Shown here: in pieces, positions 1-9,154 of the stretch | Layout of the letters: each line of letters opens with the position of its first letter | Position numbering within the stretch: position 1 is the first letter of the stretch | From: Candidatus Neomarinimicrobiota bacterium | GTDB lineage: Bacteria; Fidelibacterota; JAANXI01 | Assembly: GCA_021734025.1 (NCBI GenBank) | Contig: JAIPJS010000012.1 | Span: 1-64,000, forward strand | Length of the DNA: 64,000 bases | Reading direction: 5' to 3' | The notes under the pieces: generated by a model | Databases searched by the model: none | Seen by the model: only the letters and a program-made list of their open reading frames with translations | What the model was told of the DNA's origin: nothing | Position numbers and translations under genes: made by a program

Positions 1-9
1 TATGAATGA

Positions 10-495
10 TTATTTACGCTCATAGGTTACAAAACTGAAGGCATAGGGGTGACCATTTTCCTCAAAATCCTCCCGCTCAACTTCCTCCCATTTCGAGGGG
101 TCAATCTGCGGAAATCGGGTGTCACCTTCGAAATGTTCGTGAATAAGGGTGAGATACATGCGATCGGTTTGCGGCAAGGCTTCCTCGTAGATAGACGAGC
201 CACCGCCGACCATGATTTCATCCGCATCACCCGCTTCATCGAGCGCTGCATCCAGAGAATGGACGACCGTTGCTCCTGGTGCCTCGTAGTCCTGTTGGCG
301 GGTAACTACAATATTTTTTCGGCCCGGGAGCGGCTTTTTTCCCATGGATTCAAAGGTCTTTCGCCCCATAATAATCGGCTTCCCCATGGTAGTCTTTTTG
401 AAGAATTTCAAGTCCGCCGGGAGATGCCACGGCAGATCGTTGCCCTTCCCGATGACTCCATTGTCGCTCATGGCTGCGATAATTGATACCGTCAT
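10..495 (-). CDS. folA: Dihydrofolate reductase
   Basis: Reduces dihydrofolate to tetrahydrofolate with NADPH in the cytoplasm. The 161 residues are the normal length for a chromosomal enzyme. The N-terminus carries the family pattern MSDNGVIGKGNDLPWHLPAD, with the active-site acidic residue at Asp28, followed by the NADPH-binding segment PIIMGRKTFESMGKKPLPGR. Its start codon overlaps the thyA stop by 4 nt (ATGA), so the two are translationally coupled. This fits their chemistry, because ThyA produces the dihydrofolate that this enzyme recycles. Confidence 0.97.
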   Translation of the reverse strand: MTVSIIAAMSDNGVIGKGNDLPWHLPADLKFFKKTTMGKPIIMGRKTFESMGKKPLPGRKNIVVTRQQDYEAPGATVVHSLDAALDEAGDADEIMVGGGSSIYEEALPQTDRMYLTLIHEHFEGDTRFPQIDPSKWEEVEREDFEENGHPYAFSFVTYERK

Positions 496-1313
496 ACGGC
501 CATCGGTGCTTTGATTCCCGGATGATGTTCGTAATTCTTCAGGGCAATATCATCCATGGAAAATTCGTCGATATCCGTAATATCGGGGTTGAGGCTCAAG
601 GTCGGTAACGGTTTCGGCGTTCTGGCGAGCTGGGTTTTTACCTGGTCAAAGTGATTATGATAGATATGCGCATCTGAGAGTGTGTGCACAAATTCGCCGG
701 GCTCCAGAACCGTCACTTGCGCCACCATATGTAACAACAGGGAATAGGATGCGATATTGAACGGCACGCCAAGAAACATATCACAACTCCGCTGAAACAT
801 ATGCAAAGAGAGTTTTCCATCCGCCACGAAAAACTGGTACAGGATATGACACGGCGGCAGCGCCATCTGATCCAGTTCCCCGGGATTCCACGCTGTCACG
901 ATATGTCTGCGACTTGTGGGATTTTCCTTAATCTGCCGTATCACCTGTTTCAGTTGATCGATTTCCTCTCCCCCTGGATTCCGCCAGTGCCGCCACTGCA
1001 CACCGTAGATCCGGCCCGCGTCACCTTCAAATTCCGCTTTCGGCGTCCAGTAGTCAGCTGAAACGTTGGCATCCCAGATATGGCAGCCCATCTCCTGTAA
1101 CTTTTTGATGTCCCGGCTTCCACTGATGAACCAGAGCAGTTCCGCCTTCATCACGTCAAACGCCAGTTTCTTGGTTGTCACTGCAGGGAATCCATCGGCC
1201 ATATCAAAACGCATCTGCCGCCCAAAAACGGCCCGGGTCCCCGTACCGGTCCTGTCCGGTCGATCCACCCCGTTCTCCAGTACATCTTTTAATACATCCA
1301 AATATTGTTTCAT
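492..1313 (-). CDS. thyA: Thymidylate synthase
   Basis: Methylates dUMP to dTMP using methylene-tetrahydrofolate. The 273 residues match the classical ThyA family. The phosphate-binding region DRTGTGTRAVFGRQMRFD lies near residue 20. The catalytic cysteine is Cys155 in ALPPCHILYQFF, followed by the dUMP-binding stretch QRSCDMFLGVPFNIASY. It lies upstream of and overlaps folA, a common two-gene arrangement. The EamA transporter lies 89 nt upstream on the same strand and may or may not be cotranscribed. Confidence 0.98.
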   Translation of the reverse strand: MKQYLDVLKDVLENGVDRPDRTGTGTRAVFGRQMRFDMADGFPAVTTKKLAFDVMKAELLWFISGSRDIKKLQEMGCHIWDANVSADYWTPKAEFEGDAGRIYGVQWRHWRNPGGEEIDQLKQVIRQIKENPTSRRHIVTAWNPGELDQMALPPCHILYQFFVADGKLSLHMFQRSCDMFLGVPFNIASYSLLLHMVAQVTVLEPGEFVHTLSDAHIYHNHFDQVKTQLARTPKPLPTLSLNPDITDIDEFSMDDIALKNYEHHPGIKAPMAV

Positions 1314-1402
1314 TATTTCTGCCGTTCGAATGAAAAATTTTAATGTCTAAAATAGGAGAAATTTTGATAGAGTAAAACCACAAAATTCAACGCGAATTTT
1401 CT

Positions 1403-2323
1403 TTAGATATTCGATTCTGCCTTCGGCGATACTTTTTCACCAGCCCTCGGTTTTCTTATACTGCCGAGATAAATTGCCGCCAATGCGATCAGGGCGCCGG
1501 CAACTTCTATCATACTGGTAGATCTGTGGAAAAACAGGATATCCCACACGAATGCTAAGCCGGGCTGCAGCAGTAATATCAGTCCGGCGCGCGAGACATC
1601 TATCTCCGGCAGAGATTTGGAGATAACTATCCACCCCAGGACCTGGCTGAAGAACGCGTATAACACCAGATACCCCAAATTCCCCACGTCCGGAATTGAG
1701 AATGATTGTCCCTGCACCAGCGTAGCGATGCCCAGAAAACCGGCAGACGCCAAAGACACTATCGCAAGGATGGCTCCCGGTGAATACCCGGCCGTATTGA
1801 ATTGCAGCTTTCGTAAAACCAGGACGTAACTCGCATAGCACACGGCTGTCGCTCCGCCGAGCAGTATTCTGATCTTGTAATTACCACTCAGACTGCTCCA
1901 GTCCATACCAAAGATCAGAAACAGACCTCCCATTGCCAGTACAAATGCGCTGGCTAATCGCAGTGTCATCCGTTCTTTGTAGATTAAAACGCCGAATGCC
2001 GCGAGGAAAAATACCTGGAAATTTCCAAGAATGGTTGCCAGCCCTGGACCGATAAAGTCAATACTCTGGTGCCAAAATGCAAGGTCAGCGGAGAAAAACA
2101 GCCCTGCAAGAGCCACAGATCTAAGGAATCCGGGATTTCGCCAAATATCCTGAAGATTGCGAAAATGTATAGTCAACAGAATCACGCCGCCGAAGAAAAC
2201 GCGATAAAATGCTGCTGGCGTTGGCGCTACATCCATGGCTTTGACAAACACGGCTGAGAAACTGATGAGAACAGCTCCCAGGCTTAGCCCAAGGACAGGA
2301 TGTAGATTTTGCAGAGGTTTCAA
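1403..2323 (-). CDS. EamA/DMT-family membrane transporter
   Basis: About ten hydrophobic helices in two homologous halves identify a drug/metabolite transporter superfamily (EamA) permease in the inner membrane. The N-terminal half shows the family pattern of a small-residue helix (SFSAVFVKAMD) followed by PTPAAFYRVFFGGVILL. The 306 residues are typical. The reading frame has no upstream ATG. The most credible start is TTG at 2323, since the first internal Met (around residue 30) would remove the first helix. The substrate cannot be told from sequence; amino acids or metabolites are usual for the family. Confidence 0.85.
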   Translation of the reverse strand: MKPLQNLHPVLGLSLGAVLISFSAVFVKAMDVAPTPAAFYRVFFGGVILLTIHFRNLQDIWRNPGFLRSVALAGLFFSADLAFWHQSIDFIGPGLATILGNFQVFFLAAFGVLIYKERMTLRLASAFVLAMGGLFLIFGMDWSSLSGNYKIRILLGGATAVCYASYVLVLRKLQFNTAGYSPGAILAIVSLASAGFLGIATLVQGQSFSIPDVGNLGYLVLYAFFSQVLGWIVISKSLPEIDVSRAGLILLLQPGLAFVWDILFFHRSTSMIEVAGALIALAAIYLGSIRKPRAGEKVSPKAESNI

Positions 2324-2358
2324 CGATTTACATTAACGGAGGGGAAAATTTATTATCA

Positions 2359-2910
2359 CTAGTGCCTGGGCCATGGACGGTCATTACGGAGATAGTGCCC
2401 GTCCCGAAAATCCTTGAAGAATTTGGAGACCAACGGGTGTTTAATTGGCAGTCCCGAGTTGTCCGGTTCCAAGTTGGTCTGAGCGGCGTAGGTTACCTGC
2501 TGAGAATCATGGACCAGCACGTAATACCACGGTTGCTCTAATTTCGGCTGAGTCTGATTGGAAAAATACCAGGCGGCATCCGCCTCGCAGGTCGGGTCGA
2601 ATTCCACGATAACGCCTCGATAACCATACCGTTTATGATGCACCAGTTGTCCGATTTCAAAGACAGGATCGATTTCACCGTCGTCTTCTACGGAGAGATT
2701 TTCGGATACCTTCAATTTAACGTCTTGATCCTGCAACAATTCATTGATCTGCCGGACATGTTCCTTGTCCGGTGGATCGTTCAGATTGGCCAATTCGTAT
2801 TCCAGGGAGGAGCCGAATTCCGCCAGCGCCTCCGTCACCACTTCCCGAACCACCGGCGAGTCATCATCTATCAGCCGGAGAATATATGGTAAGTCGTCGC
2901 GAGTCGGCAT
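2359..2910 (-). CDS. HspQ/YccV-like hemimethylated-DNA-binding domain protein
   Basis: The C-terminal two thirds match the HspQ (YccV) fold: residues from about 85 read FEIGQLVHHKRYGYRGVIVE, then FDPTCEADAAWY, QPWYYVLVHDS and VTYAAQTNLEP. Known HspQ proteins are about 105 residues and modulate Lon proteolysis or bind hemimethylated DNA. This one has an extra ~80-residue acidic N-terminus that looks like a short HEAT-type helical segment (DDDSPVVREVVTEALAEFG). That fold suggests protein binding, but the role is inference. It stands alone between the EamA gene and the exporter operon. Confidence 0.85.
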   Translation of the reverse strand: MPTRDDLPYILRLIDDDSPVVREVVTEALAEFGSSLEYELANLNDPPDKEHVRQINELLQDQDVKLKVSENLSVEDDGEIDPVFEIGQLVHHKRYGYRGVIVEFDPTCEADAAWYFSNQTQPKLEQPWYYVLVHDSQQVTYAAQTNLEPDNSGLPIKHPLVSKFFKDFRDGHYLRNDRPWPRH

Positions 2911-3024
2911 TAATTGTATTCCGTTTCGTTTGCGTTTCTAATTTGATATAAAGATAAAAAATTAATACAAGAAATCTAAGGGGTGGAAATTGACCAAAAT
3001 GTACTATCAGTTGCCCGATTAATT

Positions 3025-3315
3025 TCAGGATTTTGAAAGCCGAGCGGTGGTTGCACCCCAACCGCCCTCTGACTCATGGGCGGACGTATAACTTTTTACA
3101 ATTGGACTTTTTTCCAGGATTGAATGCACCATTCGTCGAAGCGTTCCGGTACCCTTACCATGGATAATCCGGATATCATAGATTCCGCGTTTCCTGCACT
3201 CCTCCAGGTATTCCGGTATCAGATCTTTTACATCGCCGGGATGAAATGTGTGGAGATCAAGCGTTCCATCGATGGGGAATTCAACCGTGCCACTGGATTC
3301 CGGGGTATCGCTCAT
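3025..3315 (-). CDS. Smr-domain protein
   Basis: This 96-residue protein is almost entirely a Smr (small MutS-related) domain: TLDLHTFHPGDVKDLIPEYL near the N-terminus, then IRIIHGKGTGTLRRMVHSIL. The LDLH and HGKGTG motifs are the hallmarks of the family, which includes DNA and RNA endonucleases. It has no MutS ATPase part, so it is a stand-alone Smr protein. Its start overlaps the stop of the ABC ATPase gene by 4 nt, making it the last gene of the exporter operon, although no functional link to export is evident. Confidence 0.9.
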   Translation of the reverse strand: MSDTPESSGTVEFPIDGTLDLHTFHPGDVKDLIPEYLEECRKRGIYDIRIIHGKGTGTLRRMVHSILEKSPIVKSYTSAHESEGGWGATTARLSKS

Positions 3316-4001
3316 ACCTGATCTTCCGGATGCAAAACGCCATTTTCAATGCATCCATCCTTGAGGTGGACGATTGTATTGCACCAGTCTGATATGTTCG
3401 GATCGTGGGTGATCATAATAATAGTATTGCCCGCCTGCCAGAGTTCGGAAAAGATCTTCATAATTTCCTCCCCGGAAGCGCTGTCTAGATTTCCAGTTGG
3501 TTCATCGGCCAGGATGATTCGCGGGTTATTCACTAATGCTCTGGCGATGGCCACGCGCTGTTGCTGGCCTCCGGAAAGTTCACCCGGTTTATGATCCATT
3601 CGGTCGGCCAGGTGGACGCGTTCCAGCAACTCGGTTACCCGCTCTTTCCGCTTTGAGGTGGACATCCCTGCAAAAATGAGTGGCAGTTCAACATTTTCGT
3701 AGGCGGAAGCGTACGGCATCAGGTTAAAGCTCTGGAAGACAAAGCCTATCTTTCGGTTCCGGATATCTGCCAGCTGGTTATCGGAGAGGGTTTCCACCTG
3801 CTCTCCGTCTAATGTATACTTACCCGCAGTAGGCGTATCAAGACACCCGATCAAATGCATCAGTGTGGACTTGCCGGACCCGGACGGTCCCATAATGGAG
3901 ATAAACTGTCCCTCGTCTATCGTCAAATCGATGCCCCGTAACGCCTCCACCTGGATCTTGCCGGTATCATAGACCCGCGTAATGCCTTCCATGGTAATCA
4001 T
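3312..4001 (-). CDS. MacB/LolD-type ABC transporter ATP-binding protein
   Basis: ATPase subunit of an inner-membrane ABC exporter. Visible motifs in the 229 residues are Walker A GPSGSGKST, Q-loop FVFQSFNLMPYASA, signature LSGGQQQR and Walker B IILADEPTGNLD, the last typical of the MacB/LolD/FtsE subgroup. A strong GGAG lies just ahead of the ATG at 4001. It sits 18 nt downstream of the second permease gene and overlaps the Smr gene. The pair of MacB-like permeases and the adaptor upstream make a tripartite macrolide/peptide-type exporter the best reading. Confidence 0.96.
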   Translation of the reverse strand: MITMEGITRVYDTGKIQVEALRGIDLTIDEGQFISIMGPSGSGKSTLMHLIGCLDTPTAGKYTLDGEQVETLSDNQLADIRNRKIGFVFQSFNLMPYASAYENVELPLIFAGMSTSKRKERVTELLERVHLADRMDHKPGELSGGQQQRVAIARALVNNPRIILADEPTGNLDSASGEEIMKIFSELWQAGNTIIMITHDPNISDWCNTIVHLKDGCIENGVLHPEDQV

Positions 4002-4019
4002 AAAAACTCCGCTCCTCAG

Positions 4020-5267
4020 TTATTCATAGCGCAATGATTCGATGGGATCAACTTTGGCCGCCCGCTGTGCAGGGAAAAAACCCGCCGCCAGTCCAACCAC
4101 TCCGAGAATGACAGCGGTGGACAAAAATATCGGCACGGAAAACGTCGGCTTGCCCAGCAGTTGTAACGGACCGTCTCCGAACGGAATGTTTTGCAGAATA
4201 GTCACAATTATAAACGCAAAGACACCGCCGATAAGCCCACCAATAACCGCAATCAGCGCTGCTTCCAGGATGAATTGCTGTTTTACATGGAATCGTTTGG
4301 CTCCCAGTGCGCGTTTTACACCGATTTCCCTGGTACGCTCTTTCACAGAGACATACATAATATTAGCCACCCCGACACTGGCAATCAGCAGCGTTAATGC
4401 ACCAATTAATCCCAGGAACAGCTGGATCCCGGTAAGCATATTGCCCATCATGCTGCTCTGTTCGATGGTATCCCAGATTCCCAGCGCTTTGGAGTCTTCC
4501 GGATCGAATCGGTATTTCCGTCCCAGGATTTCGTAGACCCGCTTCTCCACCAATGGCGCCAGTTCGGTCCGATTGACCTGGTAAACGATTCGACTCAGAT
4601 AAGTTCGGCCTTCCAGCGCTTTCAATGTTGTTGAGGGTATTGACGCTTTAGACGCATCCGGGCCCCCGTACATGCTCATCTGCATTTTTTCCTGCATCAC
4701 GCCGATGACCGTAAAGGGGGTGCCGCTGATGTGGATGGTTTCCCCAATCGGATCAATTTCGCCCATCAATCGGTCTTTCAGTTCGTTCCCAAGGAACACG
4801 ACCCGGCGGCGCTGTTCGATATCGGTTTTATTGATAAAACGTCCCCCTGCCTGCGGATAATGCGTTCGCATGTACTCGAACGGCGGCAATACGCCTGTGG
4901 CTCGCTCGGTCAGCGTCGTTTCGCCGTACGTAAACGACTGCCCCCAGAGATCGTACTCGCCGCTGATCCCTGTAATCTCCGGAATCTTCCCTTTCAAGAG
5001 TTCCACATCTTCGTCGGTAAAGCCGATTCTTCGTCCCCGGGGCAATCCCTGATAGGTTTTCGATGTTTGCCCGCCGTACAAGATGACGATATTCACCCCG
5101 AGTCCCTTATTTGCCGTCAGAAGCTGCCGTTTCAGTCCCTCACCGAATGAGAGTAACAAAATGATAGACAACGTACCCCAGGCAATACCGGAGACCGTCA
5201 GCCAGATCCGCTTTTTCTGGGATCCCATTTCGCGAAAGAACAGCCGGAACAAATACCATTGTTTCAT
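4020..5267 (-). CDS. MacB-family ABC transporter permease (second)
   Basis: This 415-residue membrane protein has one N-terminal helix, a ~220-residue periplasmic MacB-PCD-type domain and three C-terminal helices of the FtsX domain. The coupling segment VKERTREIGVKRALGAK is characteristic of the family. The C-terminus ends PAQRAAKVDPIESLRYE, also family-typical. It begins 4 nt after the stop of the first permease and precedes the ATPase. The two permeases are paralogues, so the complex could be a heterodimer rather than the MacB homodimer. The exported substrate is unknown. Confidence 0.95.
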   Translation of the reverse strand: MKQWYLFRLFFREMGSQKKRIWLTVSGIAWGTLSIILLLSFGEGLKRQLLTANKGLGVNIVILYGGQTSKTYQGLPRGRRIGFTDEDVELLKGKIPEITGISGEYDLWGQSFTYGETTLTERATGVLPPFEYMRTHYPQAGGRFINKTDIEQRRRVVFLGNELKDRLMGEIDPIGETIHISGTPFTVIGVMQEKMQMSMYGGPDASKASIPSTTLKALEGRTYLSRIVYQVNRTELAPLVEKRVYEILGRKYRFDPEDSKALGIWDTIEQSSMMGNMLTGIQLFLGLIGALTLLIASVGVANIMYVSVKERTREIGVKRALGAKRFHVKQQFILEAALIAVIGGLIGGVFAFIIVTILQNIPFGDGPLQLLGKPTFSVPIFLSTAVILGVVGLAAGFFPAQRAAKVDPIESLRYE

Positions 5268-5271
5268 AACG

Positions 5272-6498
5272 TTATTTCCTTATGGCGATGACCGGATCGA
5301 GGTTCGCGGCTCTGCGCGCCGGAAACCAGCCGGCGATAAGTCCGATAGCACCGAGGACAATTATAGTTATCGCGCTTACCAGTGGCGAAATTTGCAGCAC
5401 CCCTACAAATTCCTGAATAGGGAACATATTCCCAGCGAAGACGATCGCAGTGGAAAGGCTGTAACCGATAACTCCGCCGATCCCGGTGATAACTAGCGTC
5501 TCCATCAAATACTGCCCCAGGACGTATCGCTTCTTTGCCCCGAGCGCCTTTTTAATACCAATTTCCCGGGTTCGCTCCTCTACCACAACATTCATAATAT
5601 TCGAAACTCCGATACCACCTACAATAAGTGTCATTCCACCGACGATCCCGAGAAAAATGATAAACCCGGAGAAGAACGTTTTGAAAAATTTTTCATTCCC
5701 GGAAGTATCCCAAATAGCCAATGCCTCCCGGTCGGTGGGATCGAATTTGTGCCGTTTGCCCAACACCTGGTACACCTTGTCTTTCAGCTGCTCGGTGAAC
5801 CGGACATCTGTGGCACGATATACCATATTGGACAAATACCGATCCCCGTAAATTCCGCGATAGGTGGATGCCGGAATCAAAATCCGTCCATCATCGCCAC
5901 CGTTATAATTGGAGTTTTGGATCTTCGGCTTTAAGACACCGATCACCTGAAACGGGATCGCATTAATATAGATTGATTCCCCAAGGGCCTCACCTATCCC
6001 AAAGAGGTCTTCTTCCACCTGATCCCCTATAAATACAACGCGTCGCCGCTGTTTCATATCCAGTTGGTTTAAAAATCGTCCACCTTCGGCGGCAATCATA
6101 TTCCGCATTTGCTGAAATTCCGGATAGACCGCGCTCAGGTTAGCAGAATACCCTTCGGTCCCGACGCGAACCCGCACATTCCGGGAGTACTCCGGGCTAA
6201 TTTCACCAAGTTCCGGAATTTGCTGGCGCATTACCCGGATATCCGATTCCTGGAAACGAATGTATCGTCCCCGGTTGAAGCCCTGGTACGGCTTGGATGT
6301 CCTGCCACCCCACATAATGCAGATTCCCTCGCCCATCCCGTGGGAGGCTTTAAGCGAAAATGCATAAAACGCCTCACCAAACGTGAGAAGCAAAATAATT
6401 GCCACCGCACCCCAGATGATACCAAACAGAGTGAGTACCGTTCGTAACTTCTGGTGTCGTAAATCCCTGAAGAGCTGTTGGATGTTTTTCCAGAACAT
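5272..6498 (-). CDS. MacB-family ABC transporter permease (first)
   Basis: Paralogue of the following permease with the same plan: an N-terminal helix after a short basic segment, a periplasmic domain beginning around residue 50, and three C-terminal helices. The EERTREIGIKKALGAK coupling motif is clear and the C-terminus reads PARRAANLDPVIAIRK. At 408 residues it is full length. It lies 167 nt downstream of the adaptor gene, with a word-repeat spacer between them, and is nearly contiguous with the second permease, so cotranscription is likely. Confidence 0.95.
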   Translation of the reverse strand: MFWKNIQQLFRDLRHQKLRTVLTLFGIIWGAVAIILLLTFGEAFYAFSLKASHGMGEGICIMWGGRTSKPYQGFNRGRYIRFQESDIRVMRQQIPELGEISPEYSRNVRVRVGTEGYSANLSAVYPEFQQMRNMIAAEGGRFLNQLDMKQRRRVVFIGDQVEEDLFGIGEALGESIYINAIPFQVIGVLKPKIQNSNYNGGDDGRILIPASTYRGIYGDRYLSNMVYRATDVRFTEQLKDKVYQVLGKRHKFDPTDREALAIWDTSGNEKFFKTFFSGFIIFLGIVGGMTLIVGGIGVSNIMNVVVEERTREIGIKKALGAKKRYVLGQYLMETLVITGIGGVIGYSLSTAIVFAGNMFPIQEFVGVLQISPLVSAITIIVLGAIGLIAGWFPARRAANLDPVIAIRK

Positions 6499-6508
6499 GG
6501 TTTACGGC

Positions 6509-6665
6509 AGTGTTATAGTGTTCATGTGTTCGGGTGTTAAAGTTTTCATCCTAGCCCAGTCTCTTCCTTCTTTATTTATCATTCTACAAGCCTGTGTTAA
6601 GGTGTTATAGTTGAAAATGGTCATGCGTCGAGTGTCTTTTGTCCACCGTCTCCGGGCCTCCGGTT
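6509..6665. repeat. Short-period word repeats between adaptor and permease genes
   Basis: The spacer contains strings of GTGTT words, such as GTGTTCGGGTGTTAAAGTT at 6528-6546 and a second run at 6593-6613. At 6646-6664 it holds CCGTCTCCGGGCCTCCGGT, ending just before the adaptor stop codon. Related strings recur in other gaps of the window (11.76, 14.04, 14.40, 15.31 and 37.41 kb). They do not code for anything I can recognise. Confidence 0.7.
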
Positions 6666-7751
6666 TTATTCTATGACTTTCGGCGGGCGCTCCACTACCA
6701 GCGTGCTGTCTTCCAGACCGTCAGTGACTTCCGCATAGACTCCATCGCTCAGGCCAATTTCGATGCGGCGATTTTCTACCGTGCCATCTGCCAGTTCGAC
6801 TTCTGTGAAGATGGTGTCTTCCTCAAATGTGAGGAGCCGCTCTGGGATCTGCAGCACGTCTTTCGCGCGCTTGATAATGATATCAGCATTGGCAGAATAC
6901 CCTGCACGCAGTTCCGTTGAGTCAGAACTCTGGATAACAATCTCAATATCGAACAGTGTCGCGTTTTCCTCTTTCCGCGCTTTCGGTGAGATACGGTCGA
7001 CGGTGCCTTCAATAACTTGCCCCGGCAGCGCTCCTATCTTGATCTCGGCGGGCATGCCAACCTTCACCTTCCCGACGTCAATTTCATCGATAGTGCCGCG
7101 GAAGATTAATTCGTTCATATCTGCCAGCGTAAAGATCGGGGTTCCTGCCTGGTAAGATGTCAGCGGCACTACCGGATCTCCGACGTTGACAAATTTTTCC
7201 AGTATGGTTCCCGTAATTGGCGCCTTTACCTTGGACTCAACTACCGTCGATTCGGACTGAAACGTACCCTTTTCCAGCAACGAGAGTCGCTCTTTATTCA
7301 GGGTCAGTCTGAGATTCGCCTCGTCCAGATGGAGTTTCTGGGCCTCGAATTCCTGGGCAGAAATCAGGTTTTTCTCCAGTAGTTGTTTCTGCCGGTTATA
7401 CCCCCGCTCGGCCTGCTCATAGGCCACTTCGGCGATTTCTACATTTCGGCGGGCCTCGGTCAATTCCAGGGGGGTGGGATCCGGCGTGATATTGACCAGT
7501 GGCATCCCCTCTTCAATTTCATCGCCGACCTCGGCGTAAATCTGTTTAACATTGCCGGCAATTTTGGATTTGACCTGAATTTCATTCACCGAGGTAATCG
7601 TTCCGACAGCCAGTGCCTTCTCTACAATAGTACCCCGGGTGACCGGTAAAGTTTTGTATGTTTCCTGCTCACTTTTTCCATTTTTGGTGGCAAGGAAAAC
7701 CACACTCACGACCAAAACAATTCCGATAACGATAAATATCCACTTTTTCAT
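6666..7751 (-). CDS. Periplasmic adaptor (HlyD/MacA-type membrane fusion protein)
   Basis: This 361-residue adaptor links the ABC permeases to an outer-membrane channel. It has an N-terminal membrane anchor (IFIVIGIVLVVSVVFLA), then a lipoyl/barrel-sandwich half-motif (VEKALAVGTITSVNEIQVKS). A helical hairpin spans about residues 95-165, the second lipoyl half is VKAPITGTILEKFVNVGDPV, and a beta-barrel region follows. It is the first gene of the operon. No TolC-like gene is in the window, so the outer-membrane partner must lie elsewhere. Confidence 0.95.
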   Translation of the reverse strand: MKKWIFIVIGIVLVVSVVFLATKNGKSEQETYKTLPVTRGTIVEKALAVGTITSVNEIQVKSKIAGNVKQIYAEVGDEIEEGMPLVNITPDPTPLELTEARRNVEIAEVAYEQAERGYNRQKQLLEKNLISAQEFEAQKLHLDEANLRLTLNKERLSLLEKGTFQSESTVVESKVKAPITGTILEKFVNVGDPVVPLTSYQAGTPIFTLADMNELIFRGTIDEIDVGKVKVGMPAEIKIGALPGQVIEGTVDRISPKARKEENATLFDIEIVIQSSDSTELRAGYSANADIIIKRAKDVLQIPERLLTFEEDTIFTEVELADGTVENRRIEIGLSDGVYAEVTDGLEDSTLVVERPPKVIE

Positions 7752-8325
7752 ACCGGCCCCTCTTACCTCGGATTTAGAAAAATTTGTATTGTTCAGATTC
7801 CATGATTTATGGTGTATTCAAAAGTCATATGTACTCTAAGCAAATGAAGTGCCAGCGCCTCGTAAATCGCTGATTTTGCGACTTCCCGGAATAAAAAACT
7901 ACTGGTCCGTACCCAATGGCACCGTAAACTCCCTAACGTGGTGAATACCGTGATATGTAATGAATCTTTCATCTATATAAAAGTGATATGGTTTATATCA
8001 ATGTGATATAGTCTAAGGAATTCTATCACTTTTTTGGGACTACCTGGCATTTGAAAAAATTCGAATGACAGCATTCGTATTGCTTACTGCGTATTACGTT
8101 TAAAGATGAAGGTCGGAGTCCACCAGGGCGGAGAACGTGTGGGCAACCTGAACAGGACGCGTAACTGAAGACTCGGGACACCAGACTCAATATGTCCCTT
8201 GATTCTAACCGCCTTTAATCGGCATATTTAGGTAAGGTTAATACTTGGAAATATGGATACGTTAAAATACGCATCGACGATATTAATACTGAAAATACAA
8301 GCAGATGAAGTGACAGGAGGCGAAC
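7752..8325. other. Gene-free divergent region between exporter operon and hydrolase
   Basis: This 574-nt stretch carries no credible ORF. It contains the cluster of TGATAT half-sites at 7951-8029 and a degenerate copy of the GTATTGCGTA word repeat at 8076-8100 (GTATTGCTTACTGCGTATTA). It separates divergent genes and so should hold both promoters. I do not see an unambiguous -35/-10 pair. Confidence 0.6.
7951..8029. promoter_or_regulatory. Cluster of TGATAT/ATATCA half-sites, candidate operator
   Basis: TGATAT occurs at 7951, 7984 and 8004, ATATCA at 7995-8000 and TATCAC at 8024-8029. 7984-8000 is a perfect inverted repeat with a 5-nt spacer, and 7995-8009 is a second one with a 3-nt spacer. 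The direct spacing 7984 to 8004 is 20 nt, about two helical turns. This looks like a binding site for a dimeric or cooperative repressor/activator, possibly of the Crp/Fnr or GntR type. No regulator gene lies next to it. Confidence 0.5.
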
Positions 8326-9045
8326 ATGGGTAATTTTCAGAATACTGAGGTAACATGGCTCGGGCATTCGACATTTCAGTTTAAATCCCCCGGGGGAAAG
8401 GTCGTATTGATCGATCCCTGGCTGAATGAAAATCCTTCGGCACAGATCTCAGCGGAAGATATTGATCATGTCGACATTATAGCACTCACCCACGGTCATT
8501 TCGATCACTTCGGAGACACGGTATCTATTGCAAAGCGCACCGGTGCCACAGTGGTTTCTATCTTCGAAATTTCCCAATATCTGGGTAGACAGGGGATAGC
8601 GGAAGACCAAATTATCGGAATGAATATCGGAGGGACAGTTGATGTGGACGGAATCAAGTTTACGATGGTGCGTGCCGTCCATAGTTCCGGTGTTTCAGGT
8701 GAAGAAAGTATCGTGGACGGCGGAGACCCGGCCGGTTTTGTTATCACTTTTGAAAACGGATTCACGGTGTACCACACCGGTGACACCGACCTGTTTGGCG
8801 ATATGAAATATGTCGGCGAACTGCATGAACCGGATCTCATGCTGACTTGTATCGGTGATCACTTCACCATGGGGCCGAAAGCCGCGGCGAAAAGCGTTGA
8901 ATTAGTGAAGCCCCAGCACGTCATTCCGATGCATTACGGCACATTTCCACTATTGACGGGTACGCCGGAAGAACTAGTCAACAACCTGTCCGGAACTTTA
9001 AAGGATGCCGTGATTACTGCGGAGATCGGGACACCGTTGAATTAG
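8326..9045 (+). CDS. UPF0173-type metal-dependent hydrolase (metallo-beta-lactamase fold)
   Basis: Cytoplasmic 239-residue protein of the metallo-beta-lactamase superfamily. The metal motif HGHFDHFGD follows IDPWLNENP and DIIALT; later ligands are in VHSSGVSG, YHTGDTDLFGDM and the C-terminal HVIPMHYGTFP. This order matches the YtkL/UPF0173 group, whose physiological substrate is not established. The ATG at 8326 is preceded by a strong AGGAGG. A strong terminator follows at 9075, so it is monocistronic. Confidence 0.93.
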   Translation: MGNFQNTEVTWLGHSTFQFKSPGGKVVLIDPWLNENPSAQISAEDIDHVDIIALTHGHFDHFGDTVSIAKRTGATVVSIFEISQYLGRQGIAEDQIIGMNIGGTVDVDGIKFTMVRAVHSSGVSGEESIVDGGDPAGFVITFENGFTVYHTGDTDLFGDMKYVGELHEPDLMLTCIGDHFTMGPKAAAKSVELVKPQHVIPMHYGTFPLLTGTPEELVNNLSGTLKDAVITAEIGTPLN

Positions 9046-9074
9046 TTTGCCTTGACTGAACCATCCTTAATTTT

Positions 9075-9110
9075 AAAAAGCCTGCGGGTTGCGTCCCGCA
9101 GGCTTTTTTT
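9075..9110 (+). terminator. Rho-independent terminator after the hydrolase
   Basis: Perfect stem AGCCTGCGGG/CCCGCAGGCT with a 6-nt loop, flanked by an A-run and a run of seven Ts on the plus strand. The A-run gives a T tract in the other direction as well, so it could act on both strands. Confidence 0.95.
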
Positions 9111-9154
9111 ACATTTTTTCCTCTTACGAACCCTCAGAACCCGGAATACCTTAC

